20,742 bases of DNA from a virus: IMG/VR virus record IMGVR_UViG_3300025127_000361, positions 1-20,742 of that record; one strand, 5' to 3'. Position 1 is the first letter of the stretch. Every line of letters starts with the position of its first letter. The position numbers were made by a program, and so were the translations under genes. Below are positions 7,143-13,061 of this stretch, piece after piece. Below the pieces are notes generated by a model. The model searched no databases. It was given only the letters and a program-made list of their open reading frames with translations, and was not told the DNA's origin.

Positions 7143-7379
7143 ATGTTAAAACTTAAACTCGAAACCGATAACCAGGCATTTGACCAGGAAGGCCAGGAAG
7201 TCGCCAGGATACTGAGAGGCCTGGCTGACCAGGTCGAACACCTGGACAAGCTCCAGGAATGCCAGTTCCCATTAAGAGATCTCAACGGTAATACGGTTGG
7301 CTACTACCAAACCTGGACCGACCAGAGCGAGAGCCAGGGGGCGGTGATCAGTTCACCTTACCAGGAGTGGAGCCAATGA
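7143..7379 (+). CDS. Small conserved phage protein (LRDxNGNTVG motif)
   Basis: A 78-residue protein with a helical N-terminal part (QEVARILRGLADQVEHLDKL, about 18-37) and the motif PLRDLNGNTVGYY (about 43-55). Small phage proteins with 'VARILRELAD... LRD.NGNTVG' are common in my recollection, function unknown. The gene is unusual in base use: it is much richer in G+C than its neighbours and contains eleven CCWGG sites, which it tolerates by encoding many DQ, GQ, Leu-Gln and Pro codons. It may be constrained as DNA as well as protein. Confidence 0.65.
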   Translation: MLKLKLETDNQAFDQEGQEVARILRGLADQVEHLDKLQECQFPLRDLNGNTVGYYQTWTDQSESQGAVISSPYQEWSQ

Positions 7380-7531
7380 CCAGGCGAAGAGTTCCCAGTA
7401 TTGATTACTGGGACTACTTCTGGCAGCAATTCGACTCAATGTATCACGAGGACTGCCAGGGATATGCAGACTCCGACTTGGTTTATAGACGAACCAAAGA
7501 GCTGGTTGATAGTCAGCTTGAAATTCAGTAA
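7376..7531 (+). CDS. Small hypothetical protein, last gene of plus operon
   Basis: A 51-residue protein starting MTRRRVPSIDYWDYFWQQFD, rich in aromatic and acidic residues, then a helical end (YRRTKELVDSQLEIQ). Its ATG overlaps the previous stop (ATGA), and a rho-independent terminator follows 5 bases after its stop. No family recognised. Another longer open frame covers this interval, but the ATGA coupling and the terminator position favour this one. Confidence 0.65.
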   Translation: MTRRRVPSIDYWDYFWQQFDSMYHEDCQGYADSDLVYRRTKELVDSQLEIQ

Positions 7532-7535
7532 ACCT

Positions 7536-7558
7536 AGGAGCTTCGGCTCTTTTTTTTT
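7536..7558 (+). terminator. Rho-independent terminator of the plus operon
   Basis: Stem AGGAGC (7536-7541) with GCTCTT (7546-7551), one G-T wobble, TTCG tetraloop, and a run of nine T (7550-7558). It sits 5 bases after the last gene of the 6145-7531 operon. Confidence 0.9.
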
Positions 7559-7602
7559 GCCTGGAAACACCAGGACAAGACCAGGTAACTACCAGGTAAG
7601 CT

Positions 7603-7741
7603 AAAAATTGAATGGATTTTTAGAGCTGGTCAGCAAAAACTGAATGAAAAATCAAGCTATATATACTGAATGTAAAAAACTGAATGAATTTTCAGCTGGT
7701 TTTGTCAACTGAATGTAAAAACTGAATGCAAAAATTGAATG
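7603..7741 (+). repeat. Seven direct iterons, consensus AAAAACTGAATG
   Basis: Direct copies begin at 7603, 7635, 7661, 7675, 7704, 7717 and 7730, all on the plus strand. TGAATG is invariant; the first and last copies read AAAAATTGAATG, and those at 7661 and 7704 have diverged 5' halves. Spacings are 32, 26, 14, 29, 13 and 13 bp. AGCTGGT recurs at 7624 and 7694, suggesting the array grew by duplication of a unit of about 70 bp. The interval 7559-7813 has no convincing gene. An iteron array beside a small-terminase-like gene suggests a packaging (pac) or replication-initiation site. Confidence 0.85.
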
Positions 7742-7769
7742 GCTTAATCTCTGCCAACCTCATGTCGAT

Positions 7770-7797
7770 TTGTCAAATAGTACACCTGTATTATACT
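7770..7797 (+). promoter_or_regulatory. Candidate plus-strand promoter facing the TerS gene
   Basis: TTGTCA (7770-7775), 16 bases, TATACT (7792-7797), each one base from consensus. It points into the 3' end of the minus-strand TerS-like gene, so it would make antisense RNA. The same bases read GCTAGTATAAT (7800-7790) on the minus strand, a motif found before several other genes here. Confidence 0.45.
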
Positions 7798-7813
7798 AGC
7801 TTCGCCCAAATGC

Positions 7814-8227
7814 TCACTCCTTGCTTTCAATTTGAATATTTAAGCTGGGTGGCATATTTACGTTTACGGCTTCCTGAGTCTCGCCATTCGCACGTCCTAG
7901 CGAATCTAAAATCATGTGTGCAGTTTGCAGTTGGCCTTTTTTCAAAGCAGCATTAAATAGTCTTTGTCGCATGGAATGTAAACGAGAGAGTATATCGGCT
8001 CTATCTCTCTCTAAATCTTGCGTGTTCCACTCGGTCACACGTTTCCAATCTGCCCAAGCTGTTTTTTCGGAGATGCTTTCTCTTTGTGCGTGTTGTAAAA
8101 CTAACTGTCTTGTAGATAATCCGTCAAGTTGTTTTGTGTAAAGTCTTTGACAGCGTTGTTCGATATGAGTTTTTGGATTACGCTTGCCATATATATTTTT
8201 TATTCTTTCTAGGTCTTTTTCTGACAT
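7814..8227 (-). CDS. Putative terminase small subunit (DNA recognition)
   Basis: A 137-residue protein from ATG 8227. Residues about 32-60 (LDGLSTRQLVLQHAQRESIS then EKTAWADW) look like a helix-turn-helix, followed by a long amphipathic helix pair (ERDRADILSRLHSMRQRLFN, LQTAHMILDSLGRANGE) like the oligomerisation part of small terminases, and a short C-terminal tail. TerS would bind the packaging site and deliver DNA to TerL. It is divided from terL by the plus operon and lies next to the iteron array. A TTG start 6 bases upstream is possible. A TerS role is inferred from fold-like pattern and context; a regulator is the main alternative. Confidence 0.5.
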   Translation of the reverse strand: MSEKDLERIKNIYGKRNPKTHIEQRCQRLYTKQLDGLSTRQLVLQHAQRESISEKTAWADWKRVTEWNTQDLERDRADILSRLHSMRQRLFNAALKKGQLQTAHMILDSLGRANGETQEAVNVNMPPSLNIQIESKE

Positions 8228-8234
8228 TTCCAAT

Positions 8235-8264
8235 AAAAAAGAGGTATTAACTAAATAATACCTC
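8235..8264 (-). terminator. Rho-independent terminator, minus strand
   Basis: GAGGTATTA (8241-8249) and TAATACCTC (8256-8264) form a perfect 9-bp stem with a 6-base loop; on the minus strand it is followed by TTTTTT (8240-8235). It ends the 9483-8291 minus operon just before the TerS start, so TerS would depend on read-through or on another start site. Confidence 0.88.
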
Positions 8265-8290
8265 GTAAGTTTAATTATGTGAAAGATTTT

Positions 8291-8461
8291 CTAACAATCC
8301 CAAGAATCCGAAACACCATCTTCCCATTCAACTCTTGTATGTTGTCTATCCATATCGCCTAAGTATCTATCTTCATCTTTCCATTTCTGCATTTCTTCGT
8401 GCGAATCGAAAGTAATTTGATACTTGACAATTTTTTCACAAGTAAATTCATAAGGATACAT
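8291..8461 (-). CDS. Small acidic hypothetical protein
   Basis: A 56-residue protein starting MYPYEFTCEKIVKYQITFDS, then HEEMQKWKDEDRYLGDMDRQ and an acidic, Trp-containing end (VEWEDGVSDSWDC). The start overlaps the previous gene by 14 bases. The N-terminus reads as beta strand and the middle as helix. No family recognised. It is the last gene before a strong terminator, which supports its being real. Confidence 0.6.
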   Translation of the reverse strand: MYPYEFTCEKIVKYQITFDSHEEMQKWKDEDRYLGDMDRQHTRVEWEDGVSDSWDC

Positions 8462-9053
8462 GATTTTTTACCTCAAATAATTTATTTTCTTGGATAAATT
8501 TAAACTCGTTAAAATCCCAAAGCTCACCAAGTTGTAATTCTTTAAGTAGCATTTCTTTAATTTGATCTAAGATTGCAAAACCCAAAGAATCTTGATAGTT
8601 TCCGTGTTCGCAAGATTGATAATCATAATTGTTGATAATGCCGACAAGATAACCTAATTGGTTATGATCGTCCCAATAGTTAACAACATTTGACATTCTG
8701 TAAACATAAGATGGTCTTTCGGAATATTCTTTGTCGTTATATCTAGCCATCAAAGAATTTTGATTTTCTCTCAATAAGATATTAAAAATAACTTCATAGA
8801 TACATTCGTTGGAATATTGGTGATACCAAATATCAAAAACACCATCACAAAACTTATCAAATTTTGCGTGTTGCTTCATACGATCTTCAAAAGATTTAGC
8901 AACTTTTTGTTTTTCGTACCAAGAGTTTTTGTTAACTCTTCTAATAGCTCTTAAAATAGAAGATTGTCTTTCGTCATCTGTTTTACCACTTTTCATATAA
9001 TAGAAAGTGGATAATGCGTTAAGAGTATCGTCGGAACATAAATAAGCAGACAT
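8448..9053 (-). CDS. Hypothetical phage protein (MSAYLCSDDTLNAL)
   Basis: A 201-residue protein beginning MSAYLCSDDTLNALSTFYYM. It is rich in Tyr, Asn and Phe, probably helical, with a Tyr/Asp segment (VVNYWDDHNQLGYLVGIINN, about 123-142) and an acidic helical end. I recall phage and some bacterial proteins that open with MSAYL/MSAFM...D.HI..L and have similar length, without assigned function. Its ATG overlaps the upstream stop (TAATG), indicating coupling. No catalytic motif is visible. Confidence 0.6.
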   Translation of the reverse strand: MSAYLCSDDTLNALSTFYYMKSGKTDDERQSSILRAIRRVNKNSWYEKQKVAKSFEDRMKQHAKFDKFCDGVFDIWYHQYSNECIYEVIFNILLRENQNSLMARYNDKEYSERPSYVYRMSNVVNYWDDHNQLGYLVGIINNYDYQSCEHGNYQDSLGFAILDQIKEMLLKELQLGELWDFNEFKFIQENKLFEVKNHVSL

Positions 9054-9199
9054 TAGTTTTTACCCCCTTTGTTAGCTTTCTTTTTTTCATCAAATTTTTT
9101 AAATTCATTTTTAACATCATCAATAGTTTTGATAGATGTTTTAGAAAGATCAACGGAATGAGAATTGCCGTTGCAATCTGTGATTTCCCAAATAGGCAT
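9053..9199 (-). CDS. Small hypothetical protein
   Basis: A 48-residue protein starting MPIWEITDCNGNSHSVDLSK and ending in a Lys-rich tail (FKKFDEKKKANKGGKN). The beginning resembles a short beta hairpin with a CNGN turn. It follows an extended -10 promoter and its stop overlaps the next ATG. Function unknown. Confidence 0.6.
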   Translation of the reverse strand: MPIWEITDCNGNSHSVDLSKTSIKTIDDVKNEFKKFDEKKKANKGGKN

Positions 9200-9224
9200 A
9201 GCGAATAAAGTAAACTACTCCTTT

Positions 9225-9233
9225 ATTATAACA
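9225..9233 (-). promoter_or_regulatory. Extended -10 promoter for the 9199-8291 genes
   Basis: The minus strand reads TGTTATAAT at 9233-9225, an exact extended -10 (TGn plus TATAAT). The predicted start is near 9218, about 19 bases before ATG 9199. It overlaps the end of the preceding gene. Confidence 0.6.
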
Positions 9234-9234
9234 G

Positions 9235-9483
9235 TTATTTCTTAGTATTGGCAATGATTTTGGAGAATTTTATAGAACTTCCTTTAGTTGATGCAAGATA
9301 TAAAATATCAAATAATTTCATTAATCTTATTTTTCTTTTTGTAGAATATTTTGAATATTTAATGAAAGAAAGCATAGTGGTTAATAAAAACCATTGATCA
9401 CTGAATGAGAGCTTAATTTCATTAGGATTTGGTTGATCTTGTTCGTTTTGTTTTCTAAGCAATAAATCTTTAATTCTTCCCAT
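9235..9483 (-). CDS. Small hypothetical protein
   Basis: An 82-residue protein starting MGRIKDLLLRKQNEQDQPNP, then a mostly helical, Lys/Ser/Leu-rich body (WFLLTTMLSFIKYSKYSTKR, LMKLFDILYLASTKGSS). The charge is strongly positive, and the body could form a helical bundle. No family recognised. It is transcribed divergently from the gene at 9544, with a short AT-rich promoter region between. Confidence 0.55.
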   Translation of the reverse strand: MGRIKDLLLRKQNEQDQPNPNEIKLSFSDQWFLLTTMLSFIKYSKYSTKRKIRLMKLFDILYLASTKGSSIKFSKIIANTKK

Positions 9484-9509
9484 GATTGAATGTTTTTATC
9501 TATATATAT

Positions 9510-9520
9510 GCTAGTATATT
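9510..9520 (+). promoter_or_regulatory. GCTAG-TATATT promoter-like motif
   Basis: GCTAGTATATT, with TATATT (9515-9520) as the likely -10. No -35 match. It lies 24 bases before ATG 9544 and belongs to a motif set (GCTAG plus TATAAT-like) seen upstream of several genes in the window. Confidence 0.45.
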
Positions 9521-9543
9521 AGAGTAGTTAATGTCTAGTGCCT

Positions 9544-9951
9544 ATGGTTAATTCAAGACGTTCCAATGAACTTCGATCACAAGATTTAGAAAGGTTGAAA
9601 CGTCTTTTAGATTTAGGAATAACACCAAAAGGTGTTCGTGCATATGCTCAAAGTACATTTAATGTTTCAAGACAGCAAGCACATAGAGATACAGTCAAAG
9701 CAATGGCTGATCGTTCCAAAGATAAAAGGGTTAAGCCTTGTTCTAAGGAAAAGCAAAAAATGATCGCAGCATCAATGAATCTGCTTTTCCAATGTATGCT
9801 CAAAGCTGAAATGAATAACGACCCAAGTTCGTTAGCTAGATTAAGCAAAGAGATACGAGAGCTATCAAAGCTCATTCCAGAATTTTCAGCTACACCAGAT
9901 CCTGAATGGGACGAGGAAAATTATGTAAGCTTTGAAAAATCTGTCTCATAA
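9544..9951 (+). CDS. HTH protein, second terminase-small-subunit-like protein
   Basis: A 135-residue protein from ATG 9544 (GTG 9538 is in frame): MVNSRRSNELRSQDLERLKR, then a probable helix-turn-helix, GITPKGVRAYAQSTFNVSRQ with QAHRDTVKAM, a basic linker, and a long helical part (MNLLFQCMLKAEMNNDPSSL, ARLSKEIRELSKLIPEF). The order HTH, basic linker, long helices and short acidic tail parallels the TerS-like protein at 7814-8227. Either could be the true TerS, with the other a DNA-binding regulator. It leads the plus operon 9544-11288. Confidence 0.55.
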   Translation: MVNSRRSNELRSQDLERLKRLLDLGITPKGVRAYAQSTFNVSRQQAHRDTVKAMADRSKDKRVKPCSKEKQKMIAASMNLLFQCMLKAEMNNDPSSLARLSKEIRELSKLIPEFSATPDPEWDEENYVSFEKSVS

Positions 9952-9979
9952 AACAATTATTTTTTTCTCATAAAACGCT

Positions 9980-10273
9980 ATGACCAAATCAAAAAGACAA
10001 ACTGTCATCTTAGAAAACGACCCACTATACAAAGAAAAAGCAAAGTGGGCTAAAGAATTTAATCACTTAGTTGGACTAAAAATTGTTGGAGTTCGTTATT
10101 TAACAAAAGAAGAAACAGACGCAAGTGCTTGGTATTCTTCACCAATAGCTATTGAACTAAGTGATGGTTCAGCATTAATACCTCAACAAGATGATGAAGG
10201 TAATGATGGAGGAGCAATATATATTGCTAACTCAAAAGGCAAGCAAGATTTAATTCCCGTAATTAGAGGTTAA
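9980..10273 (+). CDS. Small conserved phage protein
   Basis: A 97-residue protein with a basic N-terminus (MTKSKRQTVILENDPLYKEK), a strand-rich middle (LVGLKIVGVRYLTKEE; SPIAIELSDGSALIPQQDDE) and an end GKQDLIPVIRG. The pattern 'GLKIVGVRY.T..E....W...P..IELDDGS...P..DDEGND.GA' is one I recall in marine phage hypothetical proteins. It looks like a small beta fold. Function unknown. It starts 28 bases after the preceding stop. Confidence 0.6.
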   Translation: MTKSKRQTVILENDPLYKEKAKWAKEFNHLVGLKIVGVRYLTKEETDASAWYSSPIAIELSDGSALIPQQDDEGNDGGAIYIANSKGKQDLIPVIRG

Positions 10274-10275
10274 TT

Positions 10276-10443
10276 ATGGACAAAATCGCAAACGCACTTT
10301 TTCTTACTGAAAAAGAAACCGAGTTTTTAGGACACATTCTTAATGAAGCTTGGTATCAAATTGATTCAGATAATCTTACCGAGGAAGGTTATCAACTTTA
10401 TAAATCTATTGAAAAAAAAATTAAGGAGCAATTAAATGCCTAA
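10276..10443 (+). CDS. Very small hypothetical protein
   Basis: A 55-residue acidic, helical protein starting MDKIANALFLTEKETEFLGH and ending IEKKIKEQLNA. Its start is 2 bases after the previous stop and its end overlaps the next gene by 8 bases; the Shine-Dalgarno AAGGAG for that gene lies in its last codons. No family recognised. Confidence 0.55.
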   Translation: MDKIANALFLTEKETEFLGHILNEAWYQIDSDNLTEEGYQLYKSIEKKIKEQLNA

Positions 10444-10948
10444 TTGGACAACAAACGAAGTTACGTTTTCTTCGCCATTTACAAACAACATTAAAATAAT
10501 TAAGGAGATCTTTGAAAAGGGATCTCCATTTGGCCAACTTATTAAAGAGCCTAATTGGTCTACCGTTCCACTAAAAGGAAATGAGTTAAGGAATCGTTTT
10601 TCTAAACAACCTTTAGGAGAAAAAGGAGAGCTACCGATCATTGAAGAACATAAATTAAAGAACGGTGATGTAATGAAGTTCTTTAAATTTAAGTCTACAA
10701 ATGTTCAAGATACACGTTGGTATGAGTGGCGGTTGGAAAAATGGGACACCAAATGGGACGTTCCAAAAGATGATATTGAAATTATTGAAATTAACAATGG
10801 TTCTATTGTTGTTGGTTTCGATACCGCATGGTCGCCACCCTACGCTATATATAAAAAACTTAGAGATATATTTAAAGATGTAAAAATCGAATGGTGGGCA
10901 AGAGATGAAGATGACCAAACTAATGGAGAGGGGTATTATTTACAATGA
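10436..10948 (+). CDS. YubB ferredoxin-like (DUF1281-type) protein
   Basis: A 170-residue protein starting MPNWTTNEVTFSSPF. The C-terminal half carries the family signature: WYEWRLEKWDTKWDVPKDD (about 97-115), then GFDTAWSPPYAIYKKL (about 128-143) and a strand followed by an acidic DEDDQTNGEGYY end. The combination MPNW...W.W...NWGTKWD...F.TAWSPP identifies the YubB ferredoxin-like family, found on plasmids and phages; its function is not settled to my knowledge. An AAGGAG Shine-Dalgarno lies 7 bases upstream. Confidence 0.8.
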   Translation: MPNWTTNEVTFSSPFTNNIKIIKEIFEKGSPFGQLIKEPNWSTVPLKGNELRNRFSKQPLGEKGELPIIEEHKLKNGDVMKFFKFKSTNVQDTRWYEWRLEKWDTKWDVPKDDIEIIEINNGSIVVGFDTAWSPPYAIYKKLRDIFKDVKIEWWARDEDDQTNGEGYYLQ

Positions 10949-11124
10949 AAATTACCGATCACGAACACGCATATCTTCATGCTTTGGTTCTTGCTATAAA
11001 CGCACCAACTGATGAACAATCTTTAGAGTGCCAAAAAATTGCAGCATCTATTGAACCTTATTTAACTGAGAAACAAATAGATTTATGTAAAAAAGGTATT
11101 GAAGTTTGCATGGAGTTATTATGA
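10945..11124 (+). CDS. Very small hypothetical protein
   Basis: A 59-residue helical protein starting MKITDHEHAYLHALVLAINA, with Cys residues at about 29, 48 and 55 and a helical end. Its ATG overlaps the previous stop (ATGA) and its stop overlaps the next ATG (ATGA), so it is embedded in a coupled chain. No family recognised. Confidence 0.6.
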   Translation: MKITDHEHAYLHALVLAINAPTDEQSLECQKIAASIEPYLTEKQIDLCKKGIEVCMELL

Positions 11125-11288
11125 AACATAAAGAATATCAACAAAAAAGGGCATCACTTGATGATGCCTACTTATTCGGAGAGATCACACTCTCCGATTA
11201 TGCTAGAGAATCACAAAATCTTGATACTAAATATTATCAGATTAAAAACGATAAAAAAATTTATAAAGAATATAAAAAAGCAAGCTAA
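11121..11288 (+). CDS. Very small hypothetical protein, last gene of operon
   Basis: A 55-residue basic, helical protein from ATG 11121: MKHKEYQQKRASLDDAYLFG, then an acidic and Tyr-rich helix ending YKEYKKAS. An upstream ATG at 11106 is in frame, but the ATGA overlap with the previous stop favours 11121. A perfect 8-bp dyad (TCGGAGAG/CTCTCCGA, 11176-11197) lies inside the gene. A terminator follows. Function unknown; the helix pattern resembles short SHOCT-like domains only loosely. Confidence 0.55.
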   Translation: MKHKEYQQKRASLDDAYLFGEITLSDYARESQNLDTKYYQIKNDKKIYKEYKKAS

Positions 11289-11298
11289 ACTAAAAATT

Positions 11299-11327
11299 TC
11301 CAGGATTTCAAAAACCTGGATTTTTTT
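11299..11327. terminator. Bidirectional rho-independent terminator
   Basis: TCCAGG (11299-11304) pairs with CCTGGA (11315-11320) with a 10-base loop, followed by seven T (11321-11327). On the opposite strand the hairpin is followed by AAATTTTTA. It separates the converging plus operon and minus exonuclease gene. Confidence 0.8.
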
Positions 11328-12138
11328 ATTTAAACTTATTATATTTGTGCATTCTTTCTTCAAATTTTGCCATTGCACCTAATAATTCATACTCATTCAT
11401 TATTCTCTCTTGAATGGCCCCATCTTCTTTTGCAATAATTATCGCAGCTTGCTTCGCTTGAATGCCAGTTAAATGTTTTAATCCCATATTGTATGCTCCG
11501 AGCTGGCAAAAATAGTCTTCCAAATACTTATCAGGTTTATCTTTGAATGATCCTGTCGTCTTAAAGTCAGTTATAGTCAGCTTTTCATCTATATCGAGCA
11601 AACAATCTGCCGTACCAGCAAATCCTAATGGGTGATAAATACTAAATTCTATACTATGAATGGAAGTTACTGATCCTCCATCAATCCAGTTTGCCAAACC
11701 TCTGGCGTGTAGTTCTGCCAACCAATGTACTTTAGGGGACGTTCCTTTGGCTTTCTTAATCGCCCATTTTGTGACGCCTTTCGGAGAACGTGCCAAACCA
11801 TCTTCATATGTTGTCCAAGAATTTCGTTCATTGCAGGTGTTTCTAATAAGTTGTGATGCTGTTTTTAATATATATTCGCAGTGTGAATGGGCTTTCGTAC
11901 CTCTATTCGCTGCTTGCTTTCTTATACTTTCATTTCCTGGTTGTGCCAACCACTTACTTAAAAATTCTTTATCTCTCTTACTTTTAGTCTCACTAAGTAT
12001 GTGTGTTACTGAATGATATTCTTTACCTTCTGTATCTCGATATATCCTATGCTCTCCTCCGTCTATACGCTCCAATGTTTTATTGCGTAACACTGCAAGA
12101 GCGTCTTGTTTGTCTACACCATCAAGTGTTAGTTGCAT
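11326..12138 (-). CDS. PD-(D/E)XK exonuclease (RecB/Cas4-like)
   Basis: A 270-residue nuclease, probably acting on DNA ends in phage recombination or replication. Residues about 42-50 hold HSVTHILSE, R79-G80-T81...H84 the RGT.AH motif, E164 in HSIEF, GFAGTAD with D178, the nuclease core ITDFKTTG with D191 and K193, and Q212-LGAYN the Q-motif. The order RGT-H, E, D, D-x-K, Q-x-x-x-Y is diagnostic for the PDDEXK_1/RecB-C-like superfamily. It is last in a minus operon with a ssDNA-binding-like protein, which supports a recombination role. Start at ATG 12138 has a GGGGAAG Shine-Dalgarno-like sequence. Confidence 0.85.
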   Translation of the reverse strand: MQLTLDGVDKQDALAVLRNKTLERIDGGEHRIYRDTEGKEYHSVTHILSETKSKRDKEFLSKWLAQPGNESIRKQAANRGTKAHSHCEYILKTASQLIRNTCNERNSWTTYEDGLARSPKGVTKWAIKKAKGTSPKVHWLAELHARGLANWIDGGSVTSIHSIEFSIYHPLGFAGTADCLLDIDEKLTITDFKTTGSFKDKPDKYLEDYFCQLGAYNMGLKHLTGIQAKQAAIIIAKEDGAIQERIMNEYELLGAMAKFEERMHKYNKFK

Positions 12139-12154
12139 TAGATATACTTCCCCA

Positions 12155-12793
12155 CTATGATTCTATATTATTTTTGCCTTTTTGCAACTCTTTTATCTTA
12201 TTATTCATCTCAATAAATTTATCTGCTGCTTGTATTTTTGATTTATTATACAAATCCATCAAAGCATCGTACCTTGCTTGCATAATACTTACTACTTCTT
12301 GAACTTTTTGATCATGAGTAATACTGACAGATTGCCTACTCTGTTTAACACGAGATGTAAGACCTTTTTTTAAGGTATTTAAGTTCTCTCTATATATTTT
12401 CTTTTGATCTTTTATTTGTTTTTTTAATTTACTGTTTTCTATCTTTCTGTTCTCACTCATACTTTTGTAAAAAGGTAAATCTTTATGATCAACAATAGAT
12501 TTGTACCACTTCTTTGCTACAAATTCTTGATCTTCTTTTTCTAGTGAAACAAACATACAATCAACAGTTCGTATCAATAGATTTTCTTCTGCAAAAGTTT
12601 TTATCCACCTTGCTAATGCTTTTTTAAATTTTTTTAAAAGAACTGCCTGGTATTCTTCCAATACAACATTTAAAGTTGTTTGGATTTCTTCGTATTGTTC
12701 ATGTGAACGATTTGGTTCAACTAATTGTTTTTTAAGAACTTTTATTCGTAACTGAAGATCCAGCTCTTGTTGTTTTAGGGTATCCCACCTCAT
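12155..12793 (-). CDS. Coiled-coil protein of unknown function
   Basis: A 212-residue, Lys/Gln/Glu-rich protein predicted almost entirely helical. Residues about 8-60 and 110-205 have heptad-like repeats and should form coiled coils; the intervening part (about 62-108) has Trp, Phe and Tyr and may be a small globular domain. No family recognised. It lies 16 bases upstream of the exonuclease start, so it may act with it, for example as a cofactor in end processing (inference). Low-complexity coils make weak similarity uninformative. Confidence 0.6.
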   Translation of the reverse strand: MRWDTLKQQELDLQLRIKVLKKQLVEPNRSHEQYEEIQTTLNVVLEEYQAVLLKKFKKALARWIKTFAEENLLIRTVDCMFVSLEKEDQEFVAKKWYKSIVDHKDLPFYKSMSENRKIENSKLKKQIKDQKKIYRENLNTLKKGLTSRVKQSRQSVSITHDQKVQEVVSIMQARYDALMDLYNKSKIQAADKFIEMNNKIKELQKGKNNIES

Positions 12794-12807
12794 AATGTTA
12801 TATATAT

Positions 12808-12826
12808 GCTCTATTATTATAAGAGC
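12808..12826 (-). promoter_or_regulatory. -10 box framed by an inverted repeat (candidate operator)
   Basis: GCTCT (12808-12812) and AGAGC (12822-12826) flank TATAAT read on the minus strand (12821-12816). The predicted start is about 15 bases before ATG 12793. The dyad could be a repressor site over the -10, or coincidental in AT-rich DNA. Confidence 0.4.
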
Positions 12827-12841
12827 AATAAATGGTTTTGG

Positions 12842-12982
12842 TTAATTAAATGTAGTTTTCGTAATATCTAAATCAGTAACATCTATCCATCTACCGTTTT
12901 CAAACAAGAAAATTAGCTCATTGTCAGGGTCATAATATATCTGACCTTCGTATGGCTCTCTTGGAAGTCTAACTTTTACCAT
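12842..12982 (-). CDS. Very small hypothetical protein
   Basis: A 46-residue protein: MVKVRLPREPYEGQIYYDPD, then NELIFLFENGRWIDVTDLD. Alternating charged and hydrophobic residues suggest a small beta sheet; the phrase 'PYEGQIYYD..NE..FLFENGRWID' resembles short tail-fibre-like or hypothetical phage segments. Starts inside the end of the preceding small gene (14-base overlap). Function unknown. Confidence 0.55.
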   Translation of the reverse strand: MVKVRLPREPYEGQIYYDPDNELIFLFENGRWIDVTDLDITKTTFN

Positions 12983-13061
12983 TTTTTAACCAGTGATCAA
13001 TAAGTTTCTTTAGTTCTTGAATGCGTTTTTGTGCAGCTTCAATTCGTTCTTCTTTTTTCAT
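12969..13061 (-). CDS. Possible 30-residue coiled-coil peptide
   Basis: MKKEERIEAAQKRIQELKKL followed by IDHWLKNGKS. A single basic amphipathic helix. It overlaps both neighbours in the same direction (23 and 14 bases), like the coupled small genes around it, and I recall similar tiny 'ERIE...KRI.ELK.LI.HW' phage proteins. Very short, so uncertain. Confidence 0.45.
   Translation of the reverse strand: MKKEERIEAAQKRIQELKKLIDHWLKNGKS

Larger units (their letters stand above)
7172..7596. repeat. CCWGG island (17 sites in 425 bp)
   Basis: CCAGG or CCTGG occurs at 7172, 7184, 7193, 7204, 7220, 7229, 7241, 7253, 7312, 7334, 7361, 7380, 7456, 7560, 7570, 7581 and 7592. The first eight are spaced 9-16 bp apart and the last four 10-11 bp, near one helical turn. 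The last four lie in non-coding DNA between a terminator and the iterons, so protein coding alone does not explain them. By eye about 25 other such sites are scattered over the remaining 20 kb. CCWGG is the classic Dcm target, and the window encodes a C5 methyltransferase, but that enzyme's specificity is unknown. Confidence 0.85.

Noticed and set aside
7401-7604. 67-codon plus frame running through the terminator
   Set aside because: It reads through the rho-independent terminator; the ATGA-coupled 51-residue frame explains the DNA better.
7726-7956. 76-codon plus frame starting in the iterons and entering TerS
   Set aside because: Covers iterons and antisense of TerS; no ribosome-binding site or protein-like pattern.
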